Source: Nitrospina sp.
GTDB lineage: Bacteria; Nitrospinota; Nitrospinia; Nitrospinales; VA-1
Reading direction: 5' to 3'
DNA length: 23,668 nt
Assembly (NCBI GenBank): GCA_018665625.1
Contig: JABJCF010000015.1
Location: 1-23,668 of the forward strand
Shown here: positions 6,493 through 13,714 of the stretch, in pieces
Layout of the letters: each line of letters opens with the position of its first letter
Position numbering within the stretch: position 1 is the stretch's first letter
Made by a program: the position numbers and the translations under genes
The notes under the pieces: model-generated
The model's database searches: none
Told to the model about the DNA's origin: nothing
Seen by the model: the letters and a program-made list of their open reading frames with translations, nothing else

Positions 6493-7035
6493 TCAAGCAG
6501 CTAGCACTGCGGCTTTGGGGAAATCATTCACCGTTCCCGCTGCGTTATTAAAATAATTGCTGAACTGAGTGAAGATCACCACAGTTATGATTTCTGTTAT
6601 CTCCTGATCGGAGTAACCTACATCACGCAACCCATCTATTTCATCCGTTGTCACTGAGCCGCGAGCGTCCATTACCCTTTCGGCAAATTTGATCGCCAGA
6701 TCGGTTTTTCGGTCTGGCGACTGCCCCTGTCGGCTATCCCTCACCTCTTCATCGGCCAACCCCGCCCCTTTACTCAGAGCACAATGCGCCGACACGCAAT
6801 AGGAACAACCGTTGGCCTCTGATATACGTAGAGAAATTTTTTCTCTTAGTGCAACCGGCAATACGCCCTGAGCCACAAGGTTTTTGAATTGGATAAATGC
6901 CTTAGCTGCAATCGGCGCATTTGCTAGAGTTTTTATTAGATTGGGCAACATCCCCAATTCGTTTTCCACCTGCTGATAAAGATCTTTAACCTCGTTGCTT
7001 GCATTTTCAGATTCAATTGCTTGTATTCTTTGCAT
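6493..7035 (-). CDS. AhpD-like carboxymuconolactone decarboxylase-family protein
   Basis: A 180-residue helical protein of the AhpD/CMD family, which includes thiol peroxidases and reductase partners of peroxiredoxins. The core motif EANGCSYCVSAH carries the Glu, the CxxC pair (C77, C80) and the His (H84) of the AhpD redox and proton-relay site. The flanking region (ALREKISLRISEANG) and the C-terminal half (ITEIITVVIFTQFSNYFNN) match the two-part family layout. Start ATG at 7035 with AAAGGA 9 nt upstream; the longer open frame to 7179 overlaps the SDR gene and is not used. It lies 37 nt after the SDR stop, and a strong terminator follows. Likely role is thiol-based peroxide or disulfide chemistry with the neighbouring thioredoxin (inference). 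Confidence 0.88.
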   Translation of the reverse strand: MQRIQAIESENASNEVKDLYQQVENELGMLPNLIKTLANAPIAAKAFIQFKNLVAQGVLPVALREKISLRISEANGCSYCVSAHCALSKGAGLADEEVRDSRQGQSPDRKTDLAIKFAERVMDARGSVTTDEIDGLRDVGYSDQEITEIITVVIFTQFSNYFNNAAGTVNDFPKAAVLAA

Positions 7036-7072
7036 GATGTTTTCCTTTATATTAAAATTTCTATTAAAAAGA

Positions 7073-7810
7073 TTAAGCCCTGCCGTGAACGTAACCGCCA
7101 TCGACCGGTAAAATAACTCCTGTGGTGAAACCTGCTGTCGCCAAACTGAAAACCGCCTCCGTAATTTCCTGCACCTCACCCACTCGATTCAACAAAGCCA
7201 CTCCGCCAAAGTCATCAACATTGGCATCTCCCCATAAAGGTGTCCGAATCATTCCCGGAGCTACCAAATTGACGCGGATATTATCCGCCGCCAACTCACT
7301 CGCCAGACTGGTCGTCAAAGCATGGACACCGCCTTTGGTGATCATCGCCGCACTAGCAGGAATGCTCCCGATGGGATGCGACACCAACACCGTGCCGATA
7401 TTCACAATGCTGCCTCCACCCTGTTGCTTCATTTGCCGAACAGCAGCCTGCGATACAAAATAGGTTCCCTTTAAATTGATATGAATGAATCGATCAATAT
7501 CCTCCTCCGTGTTTTCAAGAAAAGGCTTTGCACCAAAAATTCCAGCATTGTTCACCAACACATCCACACTCCCGAAACGGTCGACGGCAGCGCGCACCAT
7601 TTTTTCCCCTGTTTCTGGGTCACCAATATCTCCCACAACGTTTGCTGTGCGTTTTTCATCCCCCAAAGTTTTTTTTGCAATAGAAAGGCGCTCCTCATCC
7701 CTGGCGTTTAACACAACATTGAAACCCTTCTCCAAAAACCCCCGGGCTATATCCAGACCAATTCCGCTCGAAGCCCCCGTCACCAAAACCGTTTTAATTT
7801 TTAATCCCAT
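7073..7810 (-). CDS. Short-chain dehydrogenase/reductase-family protein lacking the catalytic Tyr
   Basis: Classical SDR Rossmann fold, 245 aa. Cofactor motif VTGASSGIG (near residues 9-17), an Asp in GDIGD, NNAG (near residue 88), the helix Asn in INLKGTYF and a C-terminal PVDGGY. The catalytic region is odd: the Ser strand reads IVNIGTVLVS and the YxxxK position reads AMITK, so the Tyr four residues before the conserved Lys is Ala. The following KGGVHALTTSLASELA is otherwise normal, so the frame is intact. It may be a redox sensor, bind NAD(P) without classical catalysis, or use another acid. ATG 7810 with GGGAG spaced about 7 nt. First gene behind the sigma-54 promoter. Confidence 0.9.
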   Translation of the reverse strand: MGLKIKTVLVTGASSGIGLDIARGFLEKGFNVVLNARDEERLSIAKKTLGDEKRTANVVGDIGDPETGEKMVRAAVDRFGSVDVLVNNAGIFGAKPFLENTEEDIDRFIHINLKGTYFVSQAAVRQMKQQGGGSIVNIGTVLVSHPIGSIPASAAMITKGGVHALTTSLASELAADNIRVNLVAPGMIRTPLWGDANVDDFGGVALLNRVGEVQEITEAVFSLATAGFTTGVILPVDGGYVHGRA

Positions 7811-7859
7811 CAAATCACTCCCTTAGATAGTTTGAATTATTGAAACTTGTCCCTCCTAT

Positions 7860-7875
7860 AGCAGGCTGCGTGCCA
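7860..7875 (-). promoter_or_regulatory. Sigma-54 (-24/-12) promoter of the SDR-AhpD-like-trx-FMN operon
   Basis: The minus strand reads TGGCACGCAGCCTGCT, matching the sigma-54 consensus TGGCACG-N4-TTGCW with one mismatch (C for the first T of the -12 element) and exact GG-to-GC spacing. The predicted start is near 7849, giving a leader of about 39 nt that contains the SDR Shine-Dalgarno. A sigma-54-dependent activator is encoded divergently 140 bp away, the usual arrangement for regulator and target. Confidence 0.85.
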
Positions 7876-7901
7876 AACTTGCATAAACCAATAAAATCCT
7901 T

Positions 7902-7989
7902 TATTTATAAATAGTTATAGATTTAAGAATCCCTATAAATAAAATTCTATATTTCGTAAATTACTAATTTTCGTACTTATTATTCGAAA
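7902..7989. promoter_or_regulatory. Candidate upstream activator sites in the divergent spacer
   Basis: The AT-rich spacer holds a perfect 12-bp palindrome TATTTATAAATA (7902-7913), a TTTCGTA direct repeat (7952-7958 and 7969-7975) and an inverted pair ATTTCG/CGAAAT (7951-7956 and 7984-7989). The latter lies about 100-140 bp upstream of the predicted sigma-54 start, the usual distance for enhancer sites of AAA+ activators. Which of these is bound is not known. Confidence 0.35.
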
Positions 7990-8011
7990 TATCGTGTATA
8001 GTTCAGAAAAT

Positions 8012-9421
8012 ATGAAATATCCCATTCAACACATACTCGATTCAGCAGGAGAAGGTATCTATGGACTAGACGCAGCAGGATTCACCACGTTCATAAACCC
8101 TGCCGCCGAGAATATGACCGGCTTTTCTGCTGAAGAAATGATCGGTGAATGCCAGCATAAGATGGTGCATCACTCAAGACCCGACGGCACACCCTTCTCC
8201 CATCTCGATTGCCCGATTTATGCAGCCTTCAACGAAGGAAAAATTTATTCCTGCTCCAATGAAGTTTTCTGGAGAAAAGATGGAACCTCTTTCCCTGTCG
8301 AATACACCAGCACGCCGATCATGAAAAACGGCAAGTGCCTCGGTGCCGTAGTCGTATTCAACGACATCACCGAACGCAAAAAAGCGGAAAAAGAAATTCA
8401 AAACCTGCGCCGCCAGTTAGAACTTGAAAACGACTATCTCACTCAAGAGATTGCCAAAGCTTATGGAGGTATTATTGGCAAGAGCCCAGCTCTCAACAAT
8501 ATATTGAGCCAGATAGAACTGGTCGCTCCCACCGAAGCCAATGTCCTCATCACGGGAGAATCAGGAACCGGTAAAGAATTGGTGGCACGAGAAATTCATA
8601 ATCGCAGTTCGAGAAATCCGCGCGCGTTAGTCACCGTCAACTGCGCCACCATTCCCAAAGAACTTTACGAAAGCGAGTTCTTCGGTCATGTGAAAGGGTC
8701 GTTCACCGGCGCCGTGAAAGATCGTGCCGGTCGATTTGAAACTGCAAACGGCGGCACACTATTTCTAGATGAAGTAGGGGAAATTCCATTAGACCTGCAA
8801 AGCAAGTTGCTGCGTGTCTTGCAGGAAGGAACCTATGAAAGAGTCGGCGACGAAACTACACGTAAGGTAGACGTTCGCATCATCGCCGCCACCAATCGGA
8901 TTTTAAAAGATGAAGTGCAAGCGGGACGATTCAGACAAGATTTATATTATCGACTCAATGTATTTCCAGTCGAAGTACCCCCGCTTAGGGAACGTATGGA
9001 AGACATACCTTCACTGGCCACACATTTTTTAAAAAGCGCATCTAAAAATTTAAATGTTCCGAACGTCCGCATTACCCAGGCAAACTTAATCGACCTGCAA
9101 AACTACGATTGGCCGGGGAATGTAAGGGAACTGCAAAACGTCATAGAGCGTGCGGCTATAATTTCCAGAGGTGGAAAGCTCTTATTGAACCTGCCGAAGG
9201 CAGGGAGTTATATAAAAAGTAAAAAATCCGCTGAACCTATTTCAAATGGAGAGATACTTACAGACAATCAGATGAAGGAAAGAGAAAAGGAAAATATTTT
9301 GAAAGCCCTCGACCAGGCAGGCGGCAAGGTAACAGGCAAGGGCGGAGCCGCAGATCTTTTGCAAATGAAACCCACCACCCTATATTCCCGCATTAATAAA
9401 ATGGGGATTGGTCTAAAATGA
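8012..9421 (+). CDS. Sigma-54-dependent transcriptional activator (PAS-AAA+-Fis HTH)
   Basis: Enhancer-binding protein that remodels sigma-54 RNA polymerase. Order from ATG 8012: a PAS domain (about 5-125) with the motif [18 protein letters not shown] and a PAC tail; a coiled-coil linker (about 125-150); an AAA+ domain with Walker A GESGTGKE (182-189), GSFTGA (229-234, a variant of the sigma-54-contacting GAFTGA loop), Walker B GGTLFLDE (247-254) and the [10 protein letters not shown] sensor region; and a C-terminal Fis-type helix-turn-helix ([20 protein letters not shown]). There is no receiver domain, so it senses through PAS rather than by phosphorylation. An in-frame GTG at 7994 could add six residues; neither start has a clear Shine-Dalgarno. 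Likely target is the divergent redox operon. Confidence 0.93.
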   Translation: MKYPIQHILDSAGEGIYGLDAAGFTTFINPAAENMTGFSAEEMIGECQHKMVHHSRPDGTPFSHLDCPIYAAFNEGKIYSCSNEVFWRKDGTSFPVEYTSTPIMKNGKCLGAVVVFNDITERKKAEKEIQNLRRQLELENDYLTQEIAKAYGGIIGKSPALNNILSQIELVAPTEANVLITGESGTGKELVAREIHNRSSRNPRALVTVNCATIPKELYESEFFGHVKGSFTGAVKDRAGRFETANGGTLFLDEVGEIPLDLQSKLLRVLQEGTYERVGDETTRKVDVRIIAATNRILKDEVQAGRFRQDLYYRLNVFPVEVPPLRERMEDIPSLATHFLKSASKNLNVPNVRITQANLIDLQNYDWPGNVRELQNVIERAAIISRGGKLLLNLPKAGSYIKSKKSAEPISNGEILTDNQMKEREKENILKALDQAGGKVTGKGGAADLLQMKPTTLYSRINKMGIGLK

Positions 9422-10335
9422 CTGATGAAATTAAGTCTGCTTATCTGGCACCCGAAGGGTTGGCCGAGCATTTATTGAAAGAAGTAGAAGGTGTGATTGC
9501 TATTCACGACCGGCTTGTTCTTTCGAGCCAACCTTTCTTCAACGCCCACTGGGCGCAAAATATTTGGAAGAATCCGGTTACTCTTTCTATCGACTCGATC
9601 AACGATGCCGCCAAGAAGTTAAAATCCATACAACGAAACTGGAGCCTTTATTCTTTCACGCTGCATCGGCGCGCCAAGCTCATTGTAGAAAAATTAAACT
9701 CCCGCAAACCGCAGCCGATTTCGTTTCCGACCTTGCCCCCTTCTCAAGGGATAGGGTCCTGGTGCCTGCTCGATGAAAATACGCTACTCGCATCTGCCGA
9801 TTGTTCGAGTCCATTCCCCAACGGTGAACCTTCGTTTGCAGAAGACAAAGTGGGCCCACCCAATCGCGCTTATCTGAAGCTTTACGAAGCGTTGACTCTG
9901 GCGCAAAAAACCCCGTCACAAGGTGACTTTTGTATTGATATCGGGGGCAGCCCCGGTGGCTGGGCGTGGGTGATTCAGAAATGCGGCGCCGAAGTTCTAA
10001 GCATCGACCGCTCACCTCTCGACCACAAAATCACAAATTTAAAAGGCGTGTCATTTGAAAAACGCGATGCGTTTACTTTACTGCCTGAGGAATTTGAAAA
10101 GAAAGGGAGGACGGTCGACTGGTTGTTTTCGGATGTGATCTGTTATCCGGAAAAACTTTACGACTGGCTATCAGTTTGGATCGACTCTGGAATCTGTAAA
10201 AATTTCATCTGCACCATCAAGTTCAAAGGCCAACCTGAGGCATCTATCATAAAAAAATTCGCCGCCATCCCTGACAGCAAAGTCATCCACTTGTTTCACA
10301 ACAAGAATGAATTGACCTTTTTTAAACTTTGCTAG
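9418..10335 (+). CDS. RlmM-like FtsJ-type 2'-O-methyltransferase
   Basis: S-adenosylmethionine-dependent methyltransferase with an FtsJ fold, related to RlmM (23S rRNA C2498). SAM motif DIGGSPGGW at 174-182 and the catalytic tetrad pattern K154 (PNRAYLKL), D239 (FSDVICYPEK), K268 (CTIKFKG) and E298 (NELTFFKL). The N-terminal 130 residues resemble the substrate-recruiting part of RlmM but are shorter; at 305 aa it is about 60 residues shorter than the E. coli enzyme. Its ATG overlaps the regulator's stop by 4 nt, so it is cotranscribed with a transcription factor, an unexpected partner. Its 3' end overlaps the convergent TPR gene by 14 nt. The exact RNA target is not certain. Confidence 0.8.
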   Translation: MTDEIKSAYLAPEGLAEHLLKEVEGVIAIHDRLVLSSQPFFNAHWAQNIWKNPVTLSIDSINDAAKKLKSIQRNWSLYSFTLHRRAKLIVEKLNSRKPQPISFPTLPPSQGIGSWCLLDENTLLASADCSSPFPNGEPSFAEDKVGPPNRAYLKLYEALTLAQKTPSQGDFCIDIGGSPGGWAWVIQKCGAEVLSIDRSPLDHKITNLKGVSFEKRDAFTLLPEEFEKKGRTVDWLFSDVICYPEKLYDWLSVWIDSGICKNFICTIKFKGQPEASIIKKFAAIPDSKVIHLFHNKNELTFFKLC

Positions 10336-10987
10336 CTAATCTGGAAATTCCCAGGGTGGCTCTAAGAATATCACTATGGCCGGTTTGTTTGGCAAGCCTC
10401 TCCGATTCGTCGAGACAGGTATTAAACGCTCCCATATTTCCTGTTATGAGATGAAGTGCGGTGGAAGAAAATAAGGGCTGCAAAATTTTTATCGGTTGCT
10501 CCAATTCCCTTCCCAATCGTATGCGGTTTTGCAAAGTGGCGAATCCTCTATCGAATGCGCCATACAAAGATGCGAATCGCTCATCCCTATCCGGCTTCAG
10601 GATTAATGCATCTCCCAGAATTTCCAAGGCTTTATCCCACTCGCATTTTCGCCAATAGGTGATACCGACTATAGAAAGAATCGCGGCTTTTCCTGCATTG
10701 TCATCTGTTTGTTTAAACAGGATCAACGCCTCTTCAAACTGCTCTAAAGCCTTTGCAAGCTGCGCCTTCTCCCAAAAAGCGGTCCCCAAAGCAGTCAAAA
10801 CCATGGCCAGTAGGCTTTTCTCACCTTTCACATCCAAGGCGAGTTTTTTAAGGCAGGCAATTGCAGCATCGTATTTCCTTACTTCCTGGCAGCCATTGGC
10901 ATAAGCAACAGCCTGGGTCACTGTTTCCGCTAAATCACCTTTTAAATTCGCCGATTTAAAATTTTCTTCTAACTTTGATAAATCCAT
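10322..10987 (-). CDS. TPR-repeat protein
   Basis: A 221-residue, probably cytoplasmic protein made of helical hairpins. Two good tetratricopeptide repeats are visible: residues about 60-93 (LTALGTAFWEKAQLAKALEQ) and about 98-131 (VGITYWRKCEWDKALEILGD). A weaker N-terminal unit around residues 24-50 and a C-terminal unit (CLDESERLAKQTGH) complete a likely solenoid. There is no signal peptide or membrane segment. TPR arrays are protein-interaction scaffolds; the partner is unknown. ATG at 10987 with GGGGTG just upstream. It is divergent from the rhodanese gene and convergent, with a 14-nt overlap, on the methyltransferase gene. Confidence 0.75.
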   Translation of the reverse strand: MDLSKLEENFKSANLKGDLAETVTQAVAYANGCQEVRKYDAAIACLKKLALDVKGEKSLLAMVLTALGTAFWEKAQLAKALEQFEEALILFKQTDDNAGKAAILSIVGITYWRKCEWDKALEILGDALILKPDRDERFASLYGAFDRGFATLQNRIRLGRELEQPIKILQPLFSSTALHLITGNMGAFNTCLDESERLAKQTGHSDILRATLGISRLASKV

Positions 10988-11011
10988 TTCACCCCAAAAA
11001 TTTAAAGAGAC

Positions 11012-11051
11012 TTTTTGCGATTTCCATCATCAAACATATATGATGCAAAAA
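11012..11051. repeat. Imperfect dyad in the TPR/rhodanese intergenic region
   Basis: TTTTTGC plus ATCAT (11012-11018, 11026-11030) pair with ATGAT plus GCAAAAA (11040-11044, 11045-11051), leaving a 7-nt bulge on one side. It lies centrally between the two divergent starts, where an operator would be expected. Confidence 0.4.
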
Positions 11052-11098
11052 ATACAAAACCGAACACTATTTTTTAACGCTAAACAGGACAGCTAATT

Positions 11099-11389
11099 AT
11101 GTTCAAAGAAATAAACCCTCATCTGGTGCAGGAAATGGATGAAGAAGGAACCGTAAACGTGGTCGATATTCGAGATCCGGGTTCCTATGCCTCGGGTCAT
11201 ATTCCCAACGCAGTTTCTCTCAGTGATCAGAATGTAAAAGAGTACATAGAAAAAACCGATAAGGAAACTCCATTAGTGGTCTGCTGTTACCACGGCAATT
11301 CCAGTCGCGGTGCCGCTGAATATCTCTCTCAACAAGGATTCAAAGAGGTCTACTCCATGTCCGGCGGATTCGAAGCCTGGCCCGACTGA
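11099..11389 (+). CDS. glpE: GlpE-type single-domain rhodanese (thiosulfate sulfurtransferase)
   Basis: Small cytoplasmic sulfurtransferase (96 aa) that transfers sulfane sulfur from thiosulfate to cyanide, thiols or thioredoxin. The active-site loop CYHGNSSRG with catalytic C63 is the GlpE signature, and the flanking motifs VVDIRDPGSYASGHIPNA and MSGGFEAW match the full domain. Length is close to E. coli GlpE (108 aa). ATG at 11099 with AGGAC upstream. It is a single-gene unit, divergent from the TPR gene, with a candidate terminator 65 nt after the stop. Thioredoxin is a known acceptor for GlpE, but the local thioredoxin gene is 5 kb away, so a link is only possible. Confidence 0.9.
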   Translation: MFKEINPHLVQEMDEEGTVNVVDIRDPGSYASGHIPNAVSLSDQNVKEYIEKTDKETPLVVCCYHGNSSRGAAEYLSQQGFKEVYSMSGGFEAWPD

Positions 11390-11405
11390 CCGGCGCAACC
11401 GCCGG
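11390..11405. repeat. GC-rich hairpin directly after the rhodanese stop
   Basis: CCGGCG and CGCCGG form a perfect 6-bp stem with a 4-nt CAAC loop immediately after the stop codon. There is no T-tract, so it is more likely an mRNA-end-stabilising or Rho-linked structure than an intrinsic terminator. Confidence 0.5.
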
Positions 11406-11453
11406 TGGTAATAGGTCTAGACGTATTGGAACGGACAATATGGTTGCGCTTCT

Positions 11454-11482
11454 AGAGGTAGAACCCTCAAACACCTCTTTTT
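11454..11482 (+). terminator. Candidate intrinsic terminator of the rhodanese gene
   Basis: AGAGGT (11454-11459) pairs with ACCTCT (11473-11478) across a 13-nt loop and is followed by TTTT. The stem is short and the loop long, so the strength is doubtful. It reaches the stop codon of the convergent phosphorylase gene. Confidence 0.45.
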
Positions 11483-12356
11483 AATTCCCGTCTTCTGGTA
11501 AGAAGCCCTTATTTTTATATCGCCTCAACGCTTCACTGCAATCGCAGGTTCTTTCTTCCTCTTTCAACATTTCAAACACAGCGCGAATAAGTGTCGGAAA
11601 TTTCTTAATCGAATCATCCACCTGTTTTTTTTCTTCTTCTGTTTGCATGCCTTCAAATAGTTCACCCTTTTTAAATTCTCTGGCCTTGACTCCCTCTGCG
11701 TAGTTGGTGAGATAGCAAAAAGGGGTATAACAAATTTCTTTTTCGCGTGCGAGAAAGGCCTCCGGGGCCAGAGTCATGCCGACCAGATCGGCACCCAGAA
11801 TGCGAAGCTTCCTTATTTCTGCCGGGGTTTCCAGTCGCGGGCCCTCGGTGCAGGCATACACCGCCTGTTCATGATGAGGTAAAGCACCTTCGTGCAAAAC
11901 ATCATGTAATGCATGTGCAATTTGCGGACAAAAGGGCTGGCTTTGTCGGATAAACCCGATTCCCGTTCCATCAAAAAATGTAGTAGGACGGTTTCGCGTC
12001 TCATCAATAATATCGTGGGGAACTACAAAGTCGCCAGGCTTGAACGCAGTGTTAATGATACCCGGACCGGACCAGGCAATGATTCTTTGAACTCCACAAT
12101 CTTTCAAAGCGTGGATATTTGCCCGGTAATTCACAAACGGCGCGGTCAGCGAATAATCCGTTTCACCGTGACGTGAAAGGAAAAGAAATTGGATTCCATT
12201 AAAATTAAAATGATGAATGGGTGCGCTCTCGCCATAGGGCGTATCAAGACTCTGGCATTTTTTTTCTTCACCCAATGACTGCTCGGCAAGAAGGTGATAG
12301 GCGCCGCTGCCACCAATTACCGCTATCGGCACAGGGTCTTTTGCGAATTGATTCAT
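11481..12356 (-). CDS. MTA phosphorylase-family enzyme, probably 6-oxopurine (MTI-type) specific
   Basis: Purine-nucleoside phosphorylase of the MTAP family (291 aa), cleaving a purine nucleoside with phosphate. Motifs: phosphate-binding GGSG at 15-18, SRHG at 61-64, VNYRANIHALK, TEGPRLETPAEIR and GADLVGMTLAPEAFLAREKE. The base-contact segment reads N218-Y219-A220, where 6-aminopurine MTA phosphorylases have D-Y-D. HAMAP notes that conserved pocket substitutions in one MTAP subfamily switch specificity to 6-oxopurines, so methylthioinosine, inosine or guanosine are better substrate guesses than MTA. A CxC motif (CDC) lies near the C-terminus. ATG 12356 is 6 nt after the gamma-carbonic anhydrase stop, in the same transcript. 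Confidence 0.88.
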   Translation of the reverse strand: MNQFAKDPVPIAVIGGSGAYHLLAEQSLGEEKKCQSLDTPYGESAPIHHFNFNGIQFLFLSRHGETDYSLTAPFVNYRANIHALKDCGVQRIIAWSGPGIINTAFKPGDFVVPHDIIDETRNRPTTFFDGTGIGFIRQSQPFCPQIAHALHDVLHEGALPHHEQAVYACTEGPRLETPAEIRKLRILGADLVGMTLAPEAFLAREKEICYTPFCYLTNYAEGVKAREFKKGELFEGMQTEEEKKQVDDSIKKFPTLIRAVFEMLKEEERTCDCSEALRRYKNKGFLPEDGN

Positions 12357-12362
12357 TCGTAT

Positions 12363-12869
12363 TTAATCCAAATATGTTTCAATATCGCCAACGTAATTGG
12401 CCGCCGACTCTCGAATGCCGCGAATTTCTTCTTCCGTCAACTCGCGCTTCACTTTTGCAGGGGACCCAAGCACCAGGCTTTTGGGAGGAATTTTTGTGTT
12501 TGGAGTGACCAATGCCCCGGCTCCAACAATCGATTGCTCTCCAATTTCAGAGCCGTCCATCACAATAGCGCCCATCCCAATAAGACATTGCGAACCAATG
12601 GTGCAGGCATGCAAGGTAACATTGTGGCCTACCGTAACCTCATCGCCAATTTCTAATGGAAGAGTTTTGCGCGCAACATGCAAAACACAGCCATCTTGGA
12701 TATTTGTTCGTTTGCCGACGCGAATGAAATTTACGTCTCCTCGAATTACAGCGTTGAACCATACACTGCTCTCTTCACCAATTTTTACATCGCCGATGAT
12801 TTGCGCGCTATCAACCACGAGCGCCGACGCATCGATTTCCGGTTTCGTACCTTTAAAAGGATGGATCAT
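12363..12869 (-). CDS. Gamma-carbonic anhydrase-family protein (YrdA/PaaY type)
   Basis: A 168-residue left-handed beta-helix protein built from hexapeptide repeats, probably a trimer in the cytoplasm. The zinc ligands are H64 (CVLHV), H82 and H87 (VGHNVTLHAC), and the neighbouring R43/D45 (IRGD) and Q58/D59 (NIQDG) pairs match the gamma-class pattern. The C-terminal helix (TEEEIRGIRESAANYVGDIE) is typical. Many members interconvert CO2 and bicarbonate weakly or not at all, and several have lost the catalytic Glu loops, so activity is uncertain. ATG 12869 with AAAGGC upstream. It is 93 nt after the acyltransferase and 6 nt before the phosphorylase gene. Confidence 0.9.
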   Translation of the reverse strand: MIHPFKGTKPEIDASALVVDSAQIIGDVKIGEESSVWFNAVIRGDVNFIRVGKRTNIQDGCVLHVARKTLPLEIGDEVTVGHNVTLHACTIGSQCLIGMGAIVMDGSEIGEQSIVGAGALVTPNTKIPPKSLVLGSPAKVKRELTEEEIRGIRESAANYVGDIETYLD

Positions 12870-12962
12870 TTTTAAGCCTTTAAAATTTTTAAGTTATCAA
12901 AAGTTTTATCATGGTCTGATATTTACTATTTAAAGTCCACGACAAAAATATTTCTTTGCTTG

Positions 12963-13706
12963 TCAAACATCTGCCAGATAGCATTCGCGAACTGCCGTAT
13001 AACTGATCTTTGCCAATTGTTGTCTATCAGGACCCGGGCCGATTTCCGACAAAATAAATACCGTTGCCTTAAGTCGGGGATTTTTTAACAACATTATCAT
13101 ATGTTTGAAAAAGGAGTCCCCATAATATGCGATTGTAGGTCGATTTCCATCATGATATTTAAGGACCACAGGCACCACAGACCGTTTTGCCCGAACCACA
13201 GACTCAAAAACCGCTGACTTAAATGGGACAATATCTGTCCCGTCTGTTGCCTGCGCTTCGGGGAATAATATCACTGAGCAGTCAGAATTCAATCGCGTTT
13301 CTATATTTTCAATAATAGACCTGACCTGCCGCTTATGTTTTCTGTTGGCGAAAATAGTCATTCCAAGCCATGCCAAAAGATTAAAAAAAGGCCAGTCAGA
13401 AATTTCTGCTTTCGAAACGAAGAACCCTTTAAAACACGCTCCAAGAATAAAAATGTCTGGAGTCCCAACATGGTTGGCTACGATCAGTGTGCCGGGTTTG
13501 GGAACTTCATTCCCCACAACTTCAATTTGAAAATTCAACACCCAGCAAGTAGTTTTAGCCCACCAACGTGTGAAAAATAAAATCCAATTCAATTTTTGTG
13601 GTTTTGACACAAAAAATAAAATATGGACTGCCACCCCTATCAGAAAAAAAACAATAAAGACTCCGACATAAATAAGTAGCCGAGATAATGCCAATAAATA
13701 ACCCAT
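12963..13706 (-). CDS. PlsC-like 1-acylglycerol-3-phosphate acyltransferase
   Basis: Membrane-associated lysophospholipid acyltransferase (247 aa). Membrane segment near residues 8-33, then the acyltransferase block I HX4D (ANHVGTPD, H79 and D84), a block II region (SKAEISDWPFF), and block III FPEAQATDG with E150, a variant of the usual FPEGTRS. It probably adds the second acyl chain in phosphatidate synthesis or in a related lipid. The departure in block III (AQ for GT) hints at a non-standard substrate. ATG at 13706, 8 nt after the stop of the SGNH-like gene. The two are probably translated together, joining an acyltransferase to a possible ester hydrolase. Confidence 0.88.
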   Translation of the reverse strand: MGYLLALSRLLIYVGVFIVFFLIGVAVHILFFVSKPQKLNWILFFTRWWAKTTCWVLNFQIEVVGNEVPKPGTLIVANHVGTPDIFILGACFKGFFVSKAEISDWPFFNLLAWLGMTIFANRKHKRQVRSIIENIETRLNSDCSVILFPEAQATDGTDIVPFKSAVFESVVRAKRSVVPVVLKYHDGNRPTIAYYGDSFFKHMIMLLKNPRLKATVFILSEIGPGPDRQQLAKISYTAVRECYLADV

Positions 13707-13714
13707 ATTATGGC

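Noticed and set aside
7036..7179. N-terminal extension of the AhpD-like protein
   Set aside because: It would overlap the SDR gene by over 100 nt, while the ATG at 7035 has a good ribosome-binding site and family-like length.
8012..9421. Response-regulator (NtrC) type for the sigma-54 activator
   Set aside because: The N-terminal domain is PAS, without a receiver acidic pocket or phospho-Asp.
12397..12933. 178-aa plus-strand open frame
   Set aside because: It runs antisense to the gamma-carbonic anhydrase gene, has no recognisable motif and is an artefact of codon bias in the opposite strand.
12961..12966. TTGACA after the PlsC-like gene as a -35 box
   Set aside because: No -10 hexamer lies 16-18 bp downstream.
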